A DNA stretch of 8,887 bases from positions 1 to 8,887 of the forward strand of contig JBGCFT010000138.1 in the NCBI GenBank assembly GCA_045107085.1, in the 5' to 3' direction. The translations under genes and the position numbers were made by a program. Under the pieces are notes generated by a model that saw only the letters and a program-made list of their open reading frames with translations, was not told the DNA's origin and did no database searches. Source of the DNA: NORP309 sp045107085 (GTDB lineage: Bacteria > Pseudomonadota > Gammaproteobacteria > Xanthomonadales > Marinicellaceae). How positions within the stretch are numbered: the stretch's first letter is position 1; each line of letters starts with the position of its first letter. Shown one piece after another: positions 7,305 to 8,887 of the stretch.

Positions 7305-8744
7305 GTGAATAATAACAAAACTAAAATTGTTGCAACATTAGGTCCTGCAAGTAGCTCCCCTGAAAAAATAAAACAGCTGATAAAAAATGGCGTCAATGTT
7401 TTTCGCCTCAATTTCTCTCATGGGACACATGATGACCATAAAATCAGCTATACAAATATCCGCAATACCGCAAAAGATTTGGGACAAATTGTAGGAATTC
7501 TAATGGATTTACAAGGCCCCAAAATTAGAGTAGGGAAGTTTGATAACAATGCCATTGAATTGGTTAAAGGCCATTCTTTTTCATTAAGTTGTGAAAACGA
7601 TGAATCCCTGGGGGACAAAAAACGAGTCAGTGTAAGCTATAAAGATTTATACAAGGATTTAGTTAAAGGCGATGAATTATTATTTGATGATGGAAAACTA
7701 AAAGTTATGGTCACAGATATTAAAGGCAAAATCATTCATACTAATATATTAGTGGGTGGAAAACTGAGTAATCATAAGGGAATCAATATCCCATCTGCTG
7801 ATTTATCTGTTGCTGCAATGACTAAAAAAGACATTGAAGATCTAGAGTTTGGTGCTGCTTTAGGGGTAGACTGGGTAGCATTGAGTTTTGTTAGAAAACA
7901 CGAAGATCTTTTATTGGCAAAACATTATTTAAAATTACATAACTCAGATGCGAAATTAATGGCTAAAATTGAGAAACCTGGGGCCATTAAAAACTTCGCT
8001 GAAATTCTTGCGATTGCCGATGGCATAATGGTTGCTCGTGGCGATCTGGGTGTAGAACTCTCACCGCAAGAAGTCCCTATGTTACAAAAAAAATTAATTC
8101 GGAAATCTAGACAAGCAGGAAAGCCCGTTGTTACGGCAACCCAAATGTTAGAAACCATGACCGATAGCCCAGTTCCAACCCGTGCTGAAGCCAGTGATGT
8201 TGCCAATGCTATATTTGATGGGACTGATGCCATTATGTTGTCAGCTGAAACAGCTGTAGGCAAGTACCCTATAGAAGCGGTTAAAACCATGCGAACCATT
8301 GCTAAGTCAGTAGAAAAAGACGAACAATATATCTCTCGTATGCTAGAGAGACAAATGCATACAGAAGAAAATACTCCTGATGCAGTCTCTTCTGGTGCTT
8401 GTGATATTGCTTATAATATTAATGCTAAAGTGATGGTATGTTTTAGTAGCTCAGGTGCTACCGCACTACGTGTGGCCCGGAACCGAATTCAAACCATAGT
8501 CATTGCTATTTCACCAAACATTAAGTCCTGTCAACAATTGGCTTTAAGTTGGGGAATTTATCCAGTGCTTTCACGAGATGCAGATGATACAAATGACATG
8601 GTGAATATTGCCGAACAAATCATTCATAAATCTCAAGTTGCTGAAATTAATGATCGATATGTTATTACAGCTGGTGTTCCTTTTGGTATGTCTGGTACCA
8701 CAAATTTAATTCGTGTTGAAAGGTTAAAAAAATCAATTTCTTGA
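7305..8744 (+). CDS. pyk: Pyruvate kinase, 479 aa
   Basis: This is the cytoplasmic glycolytic enzyme that converts phosphoenolpyruvate and ADP to pyruvate and ATP. It is full length for the family. Visible landmarks are KIVATLGPAS (7-16), substrate loop FRLNFSHG with R34, N36 and S38, DLQGPKIR (68-75) before the B domain, MAKIEKPG with catalytic K221 and metal ligand E223, ARGDLG with D247, and ATQMLE with T279. After these come a PTRAEASDVANAIFDGTDA block and a C-terminal allosteric domain (about 350-479) with a SSSGATA phosphate-binding-type loop and the ending ITAGVPFGMSGTTNLIRV. All active-site residues are intact, one position on from E. coli PykF numbering. The start is GTG: an in-frame TAA lies 18 bases upstream, no ATG lies between, and the next Met (67) would remove the substrate loop. 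No clear Shine-Dalgarno is seen. The effector type cannot be settled by eye. Confidence 0.98.
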   Translation: MNNNKTKIVATLGPASSSPEKIKQLIKNGVNVFRLNFSHGTHDDHKISYTNIRNTAKDLGQIVGILMDLQGPKIRVGKFDNNAIELVKGHSFSLSCENDESLGDKKRVSVSYKDLYKDLVKGDELLFDDGKLKVMVTDIKGKIIHTNILVGGKLSNHKGINIPSADLSVAAMTKKDIEDLEFGAALGVDWVALSFVRKHEDLLLAKHYLKLHNSDAKLMAKIEKPGAIKNFAEILAIADGIMVARGDLGVELSPQEVPMLQKKLIRKSRQAGKPVVTATQMLETMTDSPVPTRAEASDVANAIFDGTDAIMLSAETAVGKYPIEAVKTMRTIAKSVEKDEQYISRMLERQMHTEENTPDAVSSGACDIAYNINAKVMVCFSSSGATALRVARNRIQTIVIAISPNIKSCQQLALSWGIYPVLSRDADDTNDMVNIAEQIIHKSQVAEINDRYVITAGVPFGMSGTTNLIRVERLKKSIS

Positions 8745-8754
8745 CGTCTGTCAA
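8741..8754. promoter_or_regulatory. Perfect palindrome resembling an FNR/ANR box
   Basis: TTGAC-GTCT-GTCAA overlaps the pyruvate kinase stop codon. The FNR/ANR consensus is TTGAT-N4-ATCAA, so each half-site differs at one symmetric position. Its centre (8747.5) lies 41.5 bases before a start that would be set by a TAGGAT -10 at 8777-8782, the classic class II activator position. A separate consensus TATAAT (8757-8762) has no good -35. The regulator assignment is inference. Confidence 0.3.
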
Positions 8755-8778
8755 AATATAATCAAAGTGATTAATATA

Positions 8779-8800
8779 GGATAAAAGCCAACTTTTATTT
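8779..8800 (+). terminator. Weak AT-rich hairpin after pyruvate kinase
   Basis: ATAAAAG (8781-8787) pairs with CTTTTAT (8792-8798) around a CCAA loop, with two possible G-T pairs at the base, and runs into TTTTC. There is only one G-C pair in the stem and the T tract is short, so termination would be inefficient at best. Confidence 0.25.
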
Positions 8801-8802
8801 TC

Positions 8803-8808
8803 AAGAGG
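8803..8808 (+). promoter_or_regulatory. Ribosome-binding site of the last gene
   Basis: AAGAGG sits five bases before the ATG at 8814. It is the only strong Shine-Dalgarno match in front of any gene in the window, and it fixes the start of the partial gene that follows. Confidence 0.7.
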
Positions 8809-8813
8809 TTTTT

Positions 8814-8887
8814 ATGGAGTTGTTTACACGAATCTTTGATAGTTACGTAGGAATACTTAGCTTAGGAGTAATCTTATTTATTATTGG
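8814..8887 (+). CDS. Small inner-membrane protein, DUF3149-like (partial, cut by the right edge)
   Basis: Only the first 24 full codons and part of the next are visible. They encode MELFTRIFDSYVGILSLGVI followed by LFII. A short amphipathic start leads into a hydrophobic segment from about residue 11. The pattern 'LF...(V)G(I/L)LSL.VI.F.I' resembles my memory of DUF3149 proteins, which are small, one-helix membrane proteins of unknown function in Gammaproteobacteria. The start is supported by the AAGAGG site. The gene follows pyruvate kinase by 69 bases in the same direction and could be read with it or from a promoter in the gap. With so little sequence, any small membrane protein remains possible. 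Confidence 0.5.
   Translation, partial: MELFTRIFDSYVGILSLGVILFII

Noticed and set aside
7925..8299. A 124-codon open frame antisense to pyruvate kinase
   Set aside because: It overlaps the most conserved part of an intact essential enzyme; long antisense frames are common there and nothing in it resembles a protein family.
6784..8744. Including the RidA-family gene and pyruvate kinase in a system with the kinase and giant protein
   Set aside because: They are on the other strand with their own promoters, and both are common housekeeping families; nothing ties them to the exported protein.

Overview
The window is AT-rich DNA, roughly 37% G+C by eye. It comes from a gammaproteobacterium, probably a marine one. 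Two things suggest a relative of Marinicella or the Xanthomonadales. One is a Ser/Thr kinase of the kinase-TM-TPR type. The other is a giant exported FG-GAP/Ig-repeat protein carrying a late 'FANGFE' motif, which I recall from secreted proteins of those groups. This placement is inference from gene content, not a database result.

Layout. Positions 1-1451 (minus strand, running off the left edge) hold most of a membrane Ser/Thr protein kinase. Positions 1438-6645 (minus strand) hold one 1735-residue exported protein. It consists of a signal peptide, fourteen FG-GAP-like blades that fall into two sets of seven, eight Ig/cadherin-like domains each with one cysteine pair, a ninth cysteine-free beta domain, and a 78-residue tail. 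The giant gene lies upstream of the kinase gene and overlaps it by 14 bases, so the two are almost certainly one transcription unit. Positions 6646-6783 are a divergent intergenic region with a forward promoter and an AT-rich dyad. Positions 6784-7182 (plus) encode a RidA/YjgF-family protein that lacks a key acidic residue. Positions 7305-8744 (plus) encode a complete pyruvate kinase starting at GTG, behind its own extended -10 promoter. From 8814 a small membrane protein (DUF3149-like) begins and is cut by the right edge. The gap before it contains an FNR/ANR-like palindrome and a weak hairpin.

How the genes relate. The minus-strand pair looks functional as a unit. It joins a large beta-rich exported protein to a kinase predicted to have its catalytic domain in the cytoplasm and its TPR region in the periplasm. 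The simplest hypothesis is that the exported protein, or something it binds, is sensed by or regulated with the kinase; nothing in the sequence proves contact. The plus-strand genes are ordinary metabolic or housekeeping genes, each with a separate candidate promoter, and there is no sign that they belong to the kinase system. The most notable features are the period-seven duplication of the propeller and the strict cysteine pairing in the Ig repeats. I see no mobile element, CRISPR array, tRNA or rRNA.
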